DNA of 64,000 bases from Marinobacterium stanieri (GTDB lineage: Bacteria > Pseudomonadota > Gammaproteobacteria > Pseudomonadales > Balneatricaceae): contig NZ_FTMN01000001.1 of the NCBI RefSeq assembly GCF_900155945.1, forward strand, positions 759,682-823,681. Reading direction: 5' to 3'. Numbering within the stretch: position 1 is the stretch's first letter; each line of letters opens with the position of its first letter. The notes beneath the pieces were generated by a model. The model saw only the letters and a program-made list of their open reading frames with translations, was not told where the DNA came from and searched no databases. The translations under genes were made by a program, and so were the position numbers. This document shows, one piece after another, positions 50,787 to 59,099 of this stretch.

Positions 50787-51557
50787 ATGTCTCTTCTGGA
50801 CAGTTTCAATCTGGACGGCCAGGTCGCTGTCATCACCGGCGCCGGGCGCGGCCTGGGGCGTGCCATTGCCCTCGCCTACGCTGAAGCCGGTGCCGATGTC
50901 GTTTGCTCGGCACGCACGCTGGCGGATGTGGAGAAAGTCGCCGACGAGGTCCGCTCTTTGGGGCGCCGCGCACTGGCCGTCAGCTGTGACGTGAACGACC
51001 AGGCTCAGCGAGAAGCGCTGGTTGCCGCCGCCGTTGAAGGTATGGGGAAGGTTACACATCTGGTCAACAATGCCGGCGGTTCCGGCCCCAACGACCCGCT
51101 TAAAATGACGCCTGATGAGTTTGCCGGCGTACTGGAATTCAACGTGACATCCGCTTACTCGCTCACTCAGCTGTGCGTGCCGCATATGCGTACTGCCGGT
51201 GGAGGCAATGTCATCAACATCACCTCCGGTGCCGCACGCTATATCCAGCAGCACTTCAGCGCCTATGGCACCGCCAAGGCAGCTTTGACACACCTGACCA
51301 AGCTGCTGGCTCAGGACTTTGCGCCCGATGTGCGCGTCAACGCCATCGCCCCCGGCCCGATTCGAACGGCAGCACTGGAAAATGCCGCCCCTGCCGCAAT
51401 GCTGGAAAAAATGGCCGAGAACACGCCACTCAAGCGCATCGGCGAACCCGAAGATATTGCCGCTGCGGCACTCTATTTAGCGACCCCTGCATCCAGCTGG
51501 GTCACCGGCAAGGTGATCGAAGTAGACGGCGGCGCTGAAGGCAGCGTTTGGGGATAA
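50787..51557 (+). CDS. 7alpha-hydroxysteroid dehydrogenase-like SDR
   Basis: A 256-residue SDR closely resembling E. coli HdhA: TGAGRGLG (about 17-24), VNNAGGSGPNDPLKM, PHMRTAGGGNVINITS, catalytic YGTAK (about 159-163), RVNAIAPGPIRTAAL, and the final PASSWVTGKVIEVDGG. HdhA oxidises the 7alpha-hydroxyl of cholate-type bile acids, suggesting the cluster can handle bile salts. The start at 50787 has AAGGAG upstream. It lies 31 bp after the flavin reductase. Family firm; 7alpha specificity probable. Confidence 0.75.
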   Translation: MSLLDSFNLDGQVAVITGAGRGLGRAIALAYAEAGADVVCSARTLADVEKVADEVRSLGRRALAVSCDVNDQAQREALVAAAVEGMGKVTHLVNNAGGSGPNDPLKMTPDEFAGVLEFNVTSAYSLTQLCVPHMRTAGGGNVINITSGAARYIQQHFSAYGTAKAALTHLTKLLAQDFAPDVRVNAIAPGPIRTAALENAAPAAMLEKMAENTPLKRIGEPEDIAAAALYLATPASSWVTGKVIEVDGGAEGSVWG

Positions 51558-51567
51558 GGAGAACCAC

Positions 51568-52359
51568 ATGAGCCATGCACTGATTGAACAGCTGGGACAG
51601 GAACTGCACCAGGCACTGAAAACGGCCAGCACCCTGCCGCCGCTGGTGGAGAGCCACGATGGCCTGACCATTGATGATGCCTACCACATTTCCCTGCACA
51701 CACTGAAGCTGCGCGAAGCCGATGGCGAGCGCGTGATTGGCAAGAAGATTGGCGTCACCTCCAAGGCCGTGCAGGAGATGCTTAATGTGCATCAACCTGA
51801 CTTCGGCTTTCTGACCGATCGCATGCACTTTGCCGATGGCGCCGAGGTGAGCCTGTCCAGGGCAGGGCTAATACAGCCCCGTGCCGAGGGCGAGATCGCC
51901 TTCTGTCTGAAGCAGGACCTGATCGGCCCCGGTGTCACCGCCGAGGATGTTCTGGCCGCCACCGAATGGGTCGCGCCCTGCTTCGAGATCGTGGACTCAC
52001 GCATCGATGACTGGCGCATCAGCATCGTCGATACCGTGGCCGACAACGCATCCTGTGGTGTGTTCGTTATTGGCGAAACCCATACCGACCCGAACAGCCT
52101 GGACCTGGCTGCTGTCGCCATGCAGATCGAAAAGAACGGTGAACCCGCCGGTTCCGGTTTGGGCTCTGCCGTACAGGGACATCCAGCCGAGGCGGTAGCC
52201 TGGCTGGCCAACACCCTGGGCGAGTACGGCATTCCTTTCCGCAAGGGCGAGATCATTCTGTCCGGTGCGTTGGCACCGCTAATCCCGGCATCGGCAGGTG
52301 ACCATTTCAGCCTCACCGCCGAAGGCTTGGGCAGCTGCTCGATCCGGTTTGTGGAATAA
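51568..52359 (+). CDS. 2-hydroxypenta-2,4-dienoate hydratase family protein (HsaE/MhpD-like)
   Basis: A 263-residue protein of the MhpD/HpcG family: GKKIGVTSKAVQEMLNVHQPDFGFL (about 58-82), the metal-binding EGEIAFCLKQDL (about 106-117), FEIVDSRIDDW (about 138-148) and the final GLGSCSIRF. It hydrates 2-hydroxyalka-2,4-dienoates, from the A-ring of steroids 2-hydroxyhexa-2,4-dienoate, to 4-hydroxy-2-oxo acids. Its partners, acetaldehyde dehydrogenase and aldolase, follow after a REP array. Specific assignment to TesE/HsaE is by context. Confidence 0.88.
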   Translation: MSHALIEQLGQELHQALKTASTLPPLVESHDGLTIDDAYHISLHTLKLREADGERVIGKKIGVTSKAVQEMLNVHQPDFGFLTDRMHFADGAEVSLSRAGLIQPRAEGEIAFCLKQDLIGPGVTAEDVLAATEWVAPCFEIVDSRIDDWRISIVDTVADNASCGVFVIGETHTDPNSLDLAAVAMQIEKNGEPAGSGLGSAVQGHPAEAVAWLANTLGEYGIPFRKGEIILSGALAPLIPASAGDHFSLTAEGLGSCSIRFVE

Positions 52360-52884
52360 CCGCTTCGCGCACGGAGTGCGCTCCCACAGCTAAAGGTGAG
52401 GCTTGGGGGCTTGTAGGAGCCCACTCTGTGGGCGAATGAATCAGGTAAAGAGCTTCCGCCCCCACAGCCTGGTGTGAGGTTTGAAGTGACTTTGTAGGAA
52501 CCCACTCTGTGGGCAAATAGCTCAGGTGAGGTTTCGCGCACGGAATGCGCTCCCACAATGAAATGTGGTTATGCGCCTGATCTGTGGAAACTCACTCTGT
52601 GAGCGATGAATCGGTTGCCAACTTGGTGCGCAGAGCGCACTCCCATAGCCGGCCTGAGGTTTGGGATGACCTTGTGGGAGCCCACTCTGTGGGCGAATGG
52701 CTCAGGTACAGGCTTCGCGCACGGAGTGCGCTCCCACAATGAAATGTGGATATACGCCTGACCTGTGGGAGCTCACTCTGTGAGCGAATGAATCAGGTAA
52801 AGAGCTTCGCGCGCGGAGCGCACTCCCACAGATAAGTGCCATGTGTGGTGATGGGTGTGGGAGCTCGCTCCGCGAGCGAAGGCT
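52360..52884. repeat. Array of about twelve alternating REP units
   Basis: Some 525 bp filled with units of two alternating orientations, of the forms TGTGGGAGCCCACTCTGTGG and GCGCACGGAGTGCGCTCCC. They are separated by short spacers such as AATGAATCAGGTAAAGAGC and AATGAAATGTGG that themselves recur. It looks like repeated duplication of a REPIN pair. It separates the hydratase from the downstream dehydrogenase gene inside one pathway operon. Confidence 0.85.
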
Positions 52885-52910
52885 ACAAACAAGAATAAGT
52901 GGAACAGACT

Positions 52911-53042
52911 ATGTCCAAAAAACTGAAAGCGGCCATCATTGGCCCGGGCCGCTTTTTCGGAGTAAGCCGGCACCGACCTGCTGATAAAAATGAAGCGCTC
53001 CGAGTGGGTCGAGACTGTCAAATTAAGCAGCCGGGAGAGTAG
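52911..53042 (+). pseudogene. Broken N-terminal copy of the acetaldehyde dehydrogenase gene
   Basis: From ATG at 52911 to about 53013 the sequence repeats the first 100 bases of the intact gene that begins at 53047 ([13 protein letters not shown]..., then the TDLLxKMKRSEWxE segment). It has synonymous differences, and a replacement of 6 by 19 bases at about 52950-52968 that shifts the frame. As it stands it encodes a 43-codon frame ending at 53042, four bases before the real ATG. It may now act as a leader ORF. Origin by duplication or recombination with a diverged homologue is inferred. Confidence 0.85.
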
Positions 53043-53046
53043 ATAA

Positions 53047-53958
53047 ATGAGTAAAAAACTGAAAGCAGCCATCATCGGCCCGGGTAACATCGGCACTGAC
53101 CTGCTGATGAAGATGAAGCGCTCCGAGTGGATCGAACCGGTCTGGATGGTCGGTATCGACCCAACCTCCGAAGGCCTCAAGCGCGCCGAAGAGATGGGTA
53201 TCAAAACCTGCGCGACCGGTGTAGACGGTCTGCTGCCCCACGTCATCGAAGACGATATCCGTGTGGCTTTCGATGCGACCTCCGCCTACGTTCACGCCGA
53301 GAACAGCCGCAAGCTGAACGAGCTGGGTGTGATCATGATCGACCTGACGCCCGCAGCTGTCGGTCCTTACTGTGTACCGCCGGTGAATCTGGCTGATCAT
53401 GCCAAGAACCTGGAAATGAACGTCAACATGGTGACCTGTGGTGGCCAGGCGACGATCCCGATGGTAGCCGCAGTCTCCCGCGTACAGCCGGTGGAGTACG
53501 GAGAGATCGTCGCGACGGTATCGTCTCGCTCTGTCGGTCCGGGCACGCGTCAGAACATCGACGAGTTCACCCGCACCACTGCCGGTGCTGTGGAAAAAGT
53601 GGGCGGCGCCAAGAAAGGCAAGGCGATCATCGTGATCAACCCGGCCGAGCCGCCGCTGATCATGCGTGACACCATCCACTGCCTGACCGAAGGCGAACCG
53701 GATCAGGCCGCCATCACCGAATCCGTCCACGCCATGGTGAAAGAGGTGCAGAAATACGTACCCGGGTATCGCCTGGTGAATGGTCCTGTGTTCGACGGCA
53801 ACCGCGTCACCTGCTTCATGGAAGTGGAAGGCCTGGGTGACTTCCTGCCCAAGTACGCCGGTAACCTGGACATCATGACGGCAGCCGGTTTGCGTACCGC
53901 CGAGATGTTTGCAGAAGAAGTATCCAACGGCAGCATCAGCCTGCCTGAGCGTGGCTAA
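53047..53958 (+). CDS. mhpF: Acetaldehyde dehydrogenase, acylating (HsaG/TesF-like)
   Basis: A 303-residue protein of the MhpF/DmpF family: [17 protein letters not shown] nucleotide-binding start (about 7-23), catalytic Cys in [12 protein letters not shown] (about 127-138), [14 protein letters not shown] (about 163-176) and [15 protein letters not shown]. It converts acetaldehyde or propanal to the acyl-CoA while bound to the aldolase encoded 14 bp downstream, which channels the aldehyde. In steroid pathways it yields propionyl-CoA. A broken copy of its 5' end lies immediately upstream. Confidence 0.93.
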   Translation: MSKKLKAAIIGPGNIGTDLLMKMKRSEWIEPVWMVGIDPTSEGLKRAEEMGIKTCATGVDGLLPHVIEDDIRVAFDATSAYVHAENSRKLNELGVIMIDLTPAAVGPYCVPPVNLADHAKNLEMNVNMVTCGGQATIPMVAAVSRVQPVEYGEIVATVSSRSVGPGTRQNIDEFTRTTAGAVEKVGGAKKGKAIIVINPAEPPLIMRDTIHCLTEGEPDQAAITESVHAMVKEVQKYVPGYRLVNGPVFDGNRVTCFMEVEGLGDFLPKYAGNLDIMTAAGLRTAEMFAEEVSNGSISLPERG

Positions 53959-53972
53959 CGGAGGAAAGAGAC

Positions 53973-55001
53973 ATGAATCTGAACGGTAAAAAAGTCACGC
54001 TGCACGATATGAGCCTGCGCGATGGTATGCATGCCAAGCGGCATCAGATCAGCCTGGACGAGATGGTCAACATCGCCACCGGGCTTGATGAGGCAGGTAT
54101 GCCGCTGATCGAAGTCACCCATGGCGACGGCCTGGGTGGTACATCCGTGAACTACGGCTTCCCTGCTCATAGCGATGAAGAGTATCTGAGCGCCGTCATT
54201 CCGAAAATGAAGAACGCCAAGGTTTCCGCACTGCTGCTGCCGGGCATCGGCACTGTCGATCATCTGAAGATGGCCAAGGATCTGGGTGTGTCCACCATTC
54301 GCGTGGCCACTCACTGCACCGAAGCGGATGTTTCTGAACAGCACATCGGTATGGCCGCCAAGATGGAAATGGATACCGTCGGCTTCCTGATGATGGCGCA
54401 CATGGTCAGCCCGGAGAAAATTTTGGAGCAAGCCAGGCTGATGGTCAGCTACGGCGCCAACTGTATCTATGCCACCGACTCCGCCGGTTACATGCTGCCG
54501 GATGAAGTAAGCGCCAAGATTGGCCTGTTGCGCGCCGAACTGCCGGCCAATGTGGAGATCGGTTTCCACGGTCACCACAACCTGGGCATGGGTATCGCCA
54601 ACTCGCTGGCCGCCATTGAAGCCGGTGCTGCGCGCGTTGACGGTTCCGTTGCTGGCCTGGGTGCCGGTGCCGGTAATACACCACTGGAAGTGTTCTGTGC
54701 CGTGCTGGATCGCATGGGCGTGGAGACCGGTATCGATCTGTACAAGATCATGGATGTGGCCGAAGACCGTGTCTTCCCGATTATGGATCAGCCGATCCGC
54801 GTTGACCGTGATGCACTGACTCTGGGGTATGCGGGCGTTTACTCATCCTTCCTGCTGTTCGCCCAGCGCGCAGAGAAAAAGTACGGCATTCAGGCCCGTG
54901 ACATCCTGGTCGAACTGGGTCGTCGCGGCACCGTGGGCGGTCAGGAAGACATGATTGAAGACCTGGCACTGACCATGGCGAAAGAGAAAGGCCTTATCTA
55001 A
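53973..55001 (+). CDS. dmpG: 4-hydroxy-2-oxovalerate aldolase (HsaF/TesG-like)
   Basis: A 342-residue DmpG-family aldolase: [16 protein letters not shown] (about 9-24, with the catalytic Arg-Asp), [13 protein letters not shown] (about 49-61), metal-binding [15 protein letters not shown] (about 196-210) and [11 protein letters not shown] (about 228-238). It cleaves 4-hydroxy-2-oxo acids to pyruvate and an aldehyde passed to the adjacent dehydrogenase. GGAGGAAAG precedes the ATG. Members act on catechol- and steroid-derived intermediates; context favours the steroid one. Confidence 0.93.
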   Translation: MNLNGKKVTLHDMSLRDGMHAKRHQISLDEMVNIATGLDEAGMPLIEVTHGDGLGGTSVNYGFPAHSDEEYLSAVIPKMKNAKVSALLLPGIGTVDHLKMAKDLGVSTIRVATHCTEADVSEQHIGMAAKMEMDTVGFLMMAHMVSPEKILEQARLMVSYGANCIYATDSAGYMLPDEVSAKIGLLRAELPANVEIGFHGHHNLGMGIANSLAAIEAGAARVDGSVAGLGAGAGNTPLEVFCAVLDRMGVETGIDLYKIMDVAEDRVFPIMDQPIRVDRDALTLGYAGVYSSFLLFAQRAEKKYGIQARDILVELGRRGTVGGQEDMIEDLALTMAKEKGLI

Positions 55002-55055
55002 ATATCCTTTACGTTGCCTGGTACTGCGCTAACAGCAGACTCAAAAGGAGCCCCC

Positions 55056-56378
55056 ATGTTGACGAACAATCCTGCAGTTCATACACCGGTATGGCGTCGA
55101 CATGGCATGCTCCTGCTGCTGGCTTTGCTCTATACCAACACCTTTATTGGTCGTCAGATCATGGCGGTGATGATCGAGCCGATCAAGCAGGAGTTCGACG
55201 CCAGTGATACTGCCATGGGACTGGTTTCCGGGTTGGCATTTGCCGGCGTTTACGCCTTCTTTGGCCTGGGTGCTGGCCGCCTGGCCGATCGCATGAAGCG
55301 TACCCATGTGCTGGCGGCCAGTGCGCTGATCTGGAGTGGCACCACGCTATTGTGCGGCTACGCCACCGGCTTTGTAGTGCTGGTAATGGCCCGCATGCTG
55401 GTGGCCATTGGTGAATCGGCAGTCACGCCCAGCTCCATTTCCATGATTGCCGACCTCTACCCGGCCAACCGCCGTGCCTTTGCCATCAGTTGCTTCAGCA
55501 CCGCACCAACGCTGGCGGTGATTATCGCCATGAGTGCAGGCGCCTGGGTGGTGGAAAATTACGGCTGGCGAACCGGATTTATTCTGGTGGCGATTCCGAC
55601 CAGCCTTATTGCAGCGGTAATTCTGATGGTCAAAGAACCGGTACGCGGCACCTGGGATCATCCTCAAGAAACACAATCAGCTTCGTTGTCACTGCTTGAA
55701 ACTCTGAAGTCCCTTTGGGATCTGCGCCCCTACCGCTATCTAATATTTGCCGCTGGTTTAAGTACTCTTGGTGCCAATGCCTACGGCATGTGGAATGCGA
55801 CCTTTCTGGTGCGCTCCCACGGATTGGACCTTCAGCAGGCCGGTATTCTGGCCGGCTTTGTTGGTGGCGGCACTGCAGCCTTGGGCATGCTGTTCAGCGG
55901 CTGGATGACCGACCGATTGATCAGCGCCCATCCACGCTGGCAGCTTTTGATACCTCAATTTGGCCACGGCATGGGGATTATCGCCATGACAACCTATCTG
56001 CTCTGGCCGGCTGACAGCACAATGCTGCTGTTTGGACATCAAGTTCCCACTGCCATGATCTGGTGTGCACTGAACGGTTTCTTCTCGGTCTGGTGGGTTG
56101 GCCCCTGCTTCAGCATGATTACACGACTGGTCTCACCAGATAGCCGTGCCGTTGCCATGGCCTGCCAAACGGTACTGGTTACCCTGCTGGGGGTTGGCGT
56201 TGGGCCCCTGGCCGTAGGTGCGCTCAGTGATTTGATGGCGCCTGTGCTGGGTGCCGAGTCATTGCGCTACTCTCTGCTGTTCGGTTGCAGCTCAACACTC
56301 CTCGCCATGATCATGCTTTTCGTGGTAACACGTGTGTCCCAACCAGCGAAACCCCGTGAGGCCGCAATCCTAGTCTGA
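55056..56378 (+). CDS. MFS transporter
   Basis: A 440-residue major-facilitator protein, 12 helices, related to the transporter at 41587-42915: shared IGRQIMAVMIEPIKQEFDASDTAMGLVSGLAFA region at the N-terminus versus the equivalent DRNVIAIVIEPIKQEFGASD. AAAAGGAG precedes the ATG at 55056. It ends the rightward operon that includes the meta-pathway enzymes. Transport of a steroid or its acid is inferred. Its last codons overlap the next regulatory box. Confidence 0.87.
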   Translation: MLTNNPAVHTPVWRRHGMLLLLALLYTNTFIGRQIMAVMIEPIKQEFDASDTAMGLVSGLAFAGVYAFFGLGAGRLADRMKRTHVLAASALIWSGTTLLCGYATGFVVLVMARMLVAIGESAVTPSSISMIADLYPANRRAFAISCFSTAPTLAVIIAMSAGAWVVENYGWRTGFILVAIPTSLIAAVILMVKEPVRGTWDHPQETQSASLSLLETLKSLWDLRPYRYLIFAAGLSTLGANAYGMWNATFLVRSHGLDLQQAGILAGFVGGGTAALGMLFSGWMTDRLISAHPRWQLLIPQFGHGMGIIAMTTYLLWPADSTMLLFGHQVPTAMIWCALNGFFSVWWVGPCFSMITRLVSPDSRAVAMACQTVLVTLLGVGVGPLAVGALSDLMAPVLGAESLRYSLLFGCSSTLLAMIMLFVVTRVSQPAKPREAAILV

Positions 56379-56386
56379 ATGGACGA
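56371..56386 (+). promoter_or_regulatory. Steroid-regulon box 13
   Basis: TAGTCTGAATGGACGA, a perfect dyad match overlapping the MFS stop codon, centre about 71 bp above the 3alpha-HSD start. CATAGT (56409-56414) begins 22 nt after it. Confidence 0.65.
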
Positions 56387-56449
56387 AGAGTCATACGGGA
56401 CTCGCTTGCATAGTCATCAACAGACACTAATAACAACGAGGACTAGAAC

Positions 56450-57217
56450 ATGCCAACTATCGCAGTCACCGGTGCAGCTTCAGGTATCGGCGCCGCCGTA
56501 TGTGCTCAGCTGGAAAACGAAGGCCACACTCTGATCCGGGTTGACCGTGCCAACGCCGATGTAAATGCGGACCTTTCCACCCCTGAAGGGCGCCAACAAG
56601 CGGTTCAGGCAACCCTTGAGCAGTGCGGTGGATCGCTGGATGCTGTTGTCGCCTGTGCAGGTGTAGGGGTAACGGCGCCATCCGTTGGACTGATAGTGGG
56701 CGTTAACTATTTCGGTGTGGCCGAGTACCTCGAAGGCCTTGAAACAGCTCTCAAGGCCAGTGGTCGCGGCAAGGCCGTAATCATCGGTTCCGTTGCCGGT
56801 AGCCATCAGGTTGCCGCGCCCCATGCCATGGCCGAAGCCATGCTGGACAATGATGAGGCCAAGGCACGTGAGATCGCCGATGACAGTGGCGAGCCCCATA
56901 CAGCCTATGCTGCCTCCAAATATGCCGTGACCGTCTATGGCCGTCGCAAGGCCGTGGAGTGGAGCCGTCAGGGCATGCGCCTGAACATTATCGCACCCGG
57001 TGCCGTCGAAACCCCGCTGCATCAAGCGTCTATTGATGACCCGCGCTTTGGCGAAGCGGTGCGCAACTTTGTTGCTCCGATGGGCCGCGCCGGTACGCCT
57101 GACGAAATTGCTTCTGCAACCTCTTTCCTGTTATCAGATCAGGCAAGCTTTATAAGTGGCAGCGTTCTGTTCGTCGATGGCGGTATGGATGCTATGGTCC
57201 GCGCACGTCAGTTCTGA
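56450..57217 (+). CDS. hsdA: 3alpha-hydroxysteroid dehydrogenase/carbonyl reductase (HsdA-like SDR)
   Basis: A 255-residue SDR resembling C. testosteroni HsdA throughout: TGAASGIGAAV (about 6-16), ADLSTPEGRQQAV, VNYFGVAEYLEGL, catalytic YAASK (about 155-159), RLNIIAPGAVETPLHQASIDDPRFGE, and the end VDGGMDAMVRARQF matching the IDGGIDAVMRPTQF of HsdA. The nucleotide region lacks the usual long alpha-D loop, as in HsdA. It interconverts 3alpha-hydroxy and 3-keto steroids, the entry step for androsterone and bile acids. It heads a two-gene unit with an exported hydrolase. Confidence 0.88.
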   Translation: MPTIAVTGAASGIGAAVCAQLENEGHTLIRVDRANADVNADLSTPEGRQQAVQATLEQCGGSLDAVVACAGVGVTAPSVGLIVGVNYFGVAEYLEGLETALKASGRGKAVIIGSVAGSHQVAAPHAMAEAMLDNDEAKAREIADDSGEPHTAYAASKYAVTVYGRRKAVEWSRQGMRLNIIAPGAVETPLHQASIDDPRFGEAVRNFVAPMGRAGTPDEIASATSFLLSDQASFISGSVLFVDGGMDAMVRARQF

Positions 57218-57230
57218 TAACGGAGTCTTT

Positions 57231-58559
57231 ATGCGAGCAGTAAAACACCTGGCAGCAGTAGCCCTTTTGGGCCTGCCATTGGCGGTTCAAGCCATGGAAT
57301 GCCAATTGGATAACAGCAACTACCTGTCCGCCCAGGATTCCGCACCGGAAACCATGCAGTGGATGCAGGGCAGCCCACCACCGGCTGATAAACGTTTGCA
57401 GCTGGCAGACGGCTCATTCTTCAAGTTTCCTGCACTGCGCTACAGCGTTGGACACATGAGTGAGTTTATACCCACTACCCTGGTGAGCCGCCGCAATACG
57501 ACGCCTTCCACCCTGCCCTATGCGCTGGATAGTGAACTTGAAACGCTTACCTACACGCCCTGGGGAAGTGACCAGGCCATCAGTTGGAAGCAGATGCTGG
57601 CAGAAACCTACACCGATGGCATTCTGGTAATGCACAAAGGCCAGGTGGTGTATGAGCAGTATCTGGGCGGCTTCAAGGATTATCAGCGTCATCTGATAAT
57701 GTCGATGACCAAGGCCGTTGTCGGCACCCTGGCACTGGATCTGATCAAGCAAGGCAAGATTGACGAAAACCGACTGATTTCTGAATACATACCAGAGCTC
57801 AAGCCATCCGGCTTTGGCGATGCCACGGTCAAGCAGGTGCTTGATATGACCACGGGTATCGACTTCGATGAGGATTACTCTGATCCGAAGTCCGAAATCT
57901 GGGTATTCTCAGCCTCCGGCAGCCATATGCCCAAGCCCCCCGGCTACAAAGGCCCCAATGGCTTCTATGAATACTTGCCCATGGTGCAAAAACAGGGAGA
58001 ACATGGCGAAGACTTCAACTACCGCACTGTGAATACCGAAGTGATCGGCTGGCTGGTTGCACGTGTGACTGGCATGTCAGTGGCGGATTACCTGGAAGAG
58101 AAAATCTGGAGCAAAATCGGCATGGAACGGGCAGCCCAATTCCAGGTGGATATGCTGGGCACGCCCTTCTCCGGTGGTGGCTTGAATGCAAGCCTGCGTG
58201 ATATTGCGCGTCTGGGTGAGCTGCTGCGTAATAACGGTGAATACAACGGCGAACAGATTCTGCATCCGGATGTGGTAAAGGATATCCGCGCTGGCGCCCA
58301 GTTCCCGGCCTTCAAGAAACCGGCCGATTCCAGCATGGAAAGCTGGACCTTCCGCAGCATGTGGTGGGTCACCGGTAATGAAAACAAGGCGTTCATGGCT
58401 CGTGGTGTCCACGGCCAGAGCCTGTATATCGACCCGACTCAAGACCTTGTGATCGCCCGCTTTGCCTCCCACCCGGTCGCGGCCAATAAGGCCAATGACT
58501 GTATCAGTCTGCCGCTCTATGAACACATAGTGGACTACTTTTCCAACCATGAAAGGTAA
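57231..58559 (+). CDS. Exported serine hydrolase of the class C beta-lactamase family
   Basis: A 442-residue protein with a signal peptide (about 1-20, LLGLPLAVQA). The active-site SxxK is SMTK (about 158-161) and YRTVN (about 262-266) is the Tyr-x-Asn-type motif; a late GVHGQ near 388 fits the third motif. It resembles EstB-type esterases and 6-aminohexanoate-dimer hydrolases more than true beta-lactamases. It lies 13 bp after the 3alpha-HSD gene, suggesting periplasmic cleavage of an ester or conjugate of a steroid or bile acid; this is inferred. A terminator lies 90 bp downstream. Confidence 0.83.
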   Translation: MRAVKHLAAVALLGLPLAVQAMECQLDNSNYLSAQDSAPETMQWMQGSPPPADKRLQLADGSFFKFPALRYSVGHMSEFIPTTLVSRRNTTPSTLPYALDSELETLTYTPWGSDQAISWKQMLAETYTDGILVMHKGQVVYEQYLGGFKDYQRHLIMSMTKAVVGTLALDLIKQGKIDENRLISEYIPELKPSGFGDATVKQVLDMTTGIDFDEDYSDPKSEIWVFSASGSHMPKPPGYKGPNGFYEYLPMVQKQGEHGEDFNYRTVNTEVIGWLVARVTGMSVADYLEEKIWSKIGMERAAQFQVDMLGTPFSGGGLNASLRDIARLGELLRNNGEYNGEQILHPDVVKDIRAGAQFPAFKKPADSSMESWTFRSMWWVTGNENKAFMARGVHGQSLYIDPTQDLVIARFASHPVAANKANDCISLPLYEHIVDYFSNHER

Positions 58560-58646
58560 GGGTGGTTTATAAAGGCCATGGACGGTTTTGCGACTACTGA
58601 AATGAAGGACCCGCGTTTATAGCCCGCCGTACATATTTGCTCTGAT

Positions 58647-58675
58647 AGCCCTTGCCCTGTTGCAGGGGCTTTTTG
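58647..58675 (+). terminator. Terminator at the end of the steroid island
   Basis: AGCCCTTG and CAGGGGCT pair (8 bp, one G-T) around a 7-nt loop, followed by five T. Confidence 0.7.
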
Positions 58676-58836
58676 TTATGGCCGCCATGAACATGCGGTC
58701 ACCAACTAGCGACATTGCTCGACAACAGCCGGAACAGGCTTTATACAAGAAGCCAATATAATGAACTGGAGTAAGAGTGAGGATGTGATAAAGACTTTTG
58801 GGAATAAGCTGGGATAATTGGCCTTTTATTCAGGCC

Positions 58837-58859
58837 AACCCTTTGAGACCAAAGGGTTT
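58837..58859 (-). terminator. Hairpin downstream of tRNA-Pro
   Basis: AAACCCTTT and AAAGGGTT form a 9-bp stem starting just past the CCA end of the tRNA when read leftward; likely end of the tRNA transcript. Confidence 0.5.
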
Positions 58860-58862
58860 AAA

Positions 58863-58939
58863 TGGTCGGGACGGCAGGATTTGAACCTGCGACCCCCTGC
58901 ACCCCATGCAGGTGCGCTACCAGACTGCGCTACGCCCCG
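58863..58939 (-). tRNA. tRNA-Pro (anticodon GGG)
   Basis: A 77-nt cloverleaf on the minus strand: acceptor stem CGGGGCG/CGTCCCG, anticodon stem CCTGC/GCAGG around ATGGGGT (anticodon GGG), T-arm GCAGG-TTCAAAT-CCTGC and encoded CCA. It reads codon CCC. It separates the steroid island from the hemolysin-family operon. tRNA genes often mark integration points, but no direct repeat of its 3' end was found nearby. Confidence 0.95.
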
Positions 58940-59099
58940 ACTAGGCGGAAACTGAATGATCAGTTCCGAAGAGGCTGCAAATACTACCCCAAGCTTTTGA
59001 TAAATGGAAGCTTTTAAAAAGCTGTTTTTTCTTAATCTCCCTTAAGACTTATTTAAGTTTACAACTCCACACTGGGTAGCCATGAAGAGGAGCTACCCT

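Larger units (their letters stand above)
58560..58862. other. Non-coding stretch between the serine hydrolase and tRNA-Pro
   Basis: About 300 bp without a credible gene. It holds a rightward terminator (58647-58675), a TATAAT-like hexamer near 58776 without a clear -35, and inverted repeats next to the tRNA 3' end. The steroid island ends here. Confidence 0.6.

Noticed and set aside
58863..58939. tRNA-Pro as an attachment site for an integrated island
   Set aside because: No integrase gene nearby and no second copy of the tRNA 3' end was seen in the window.
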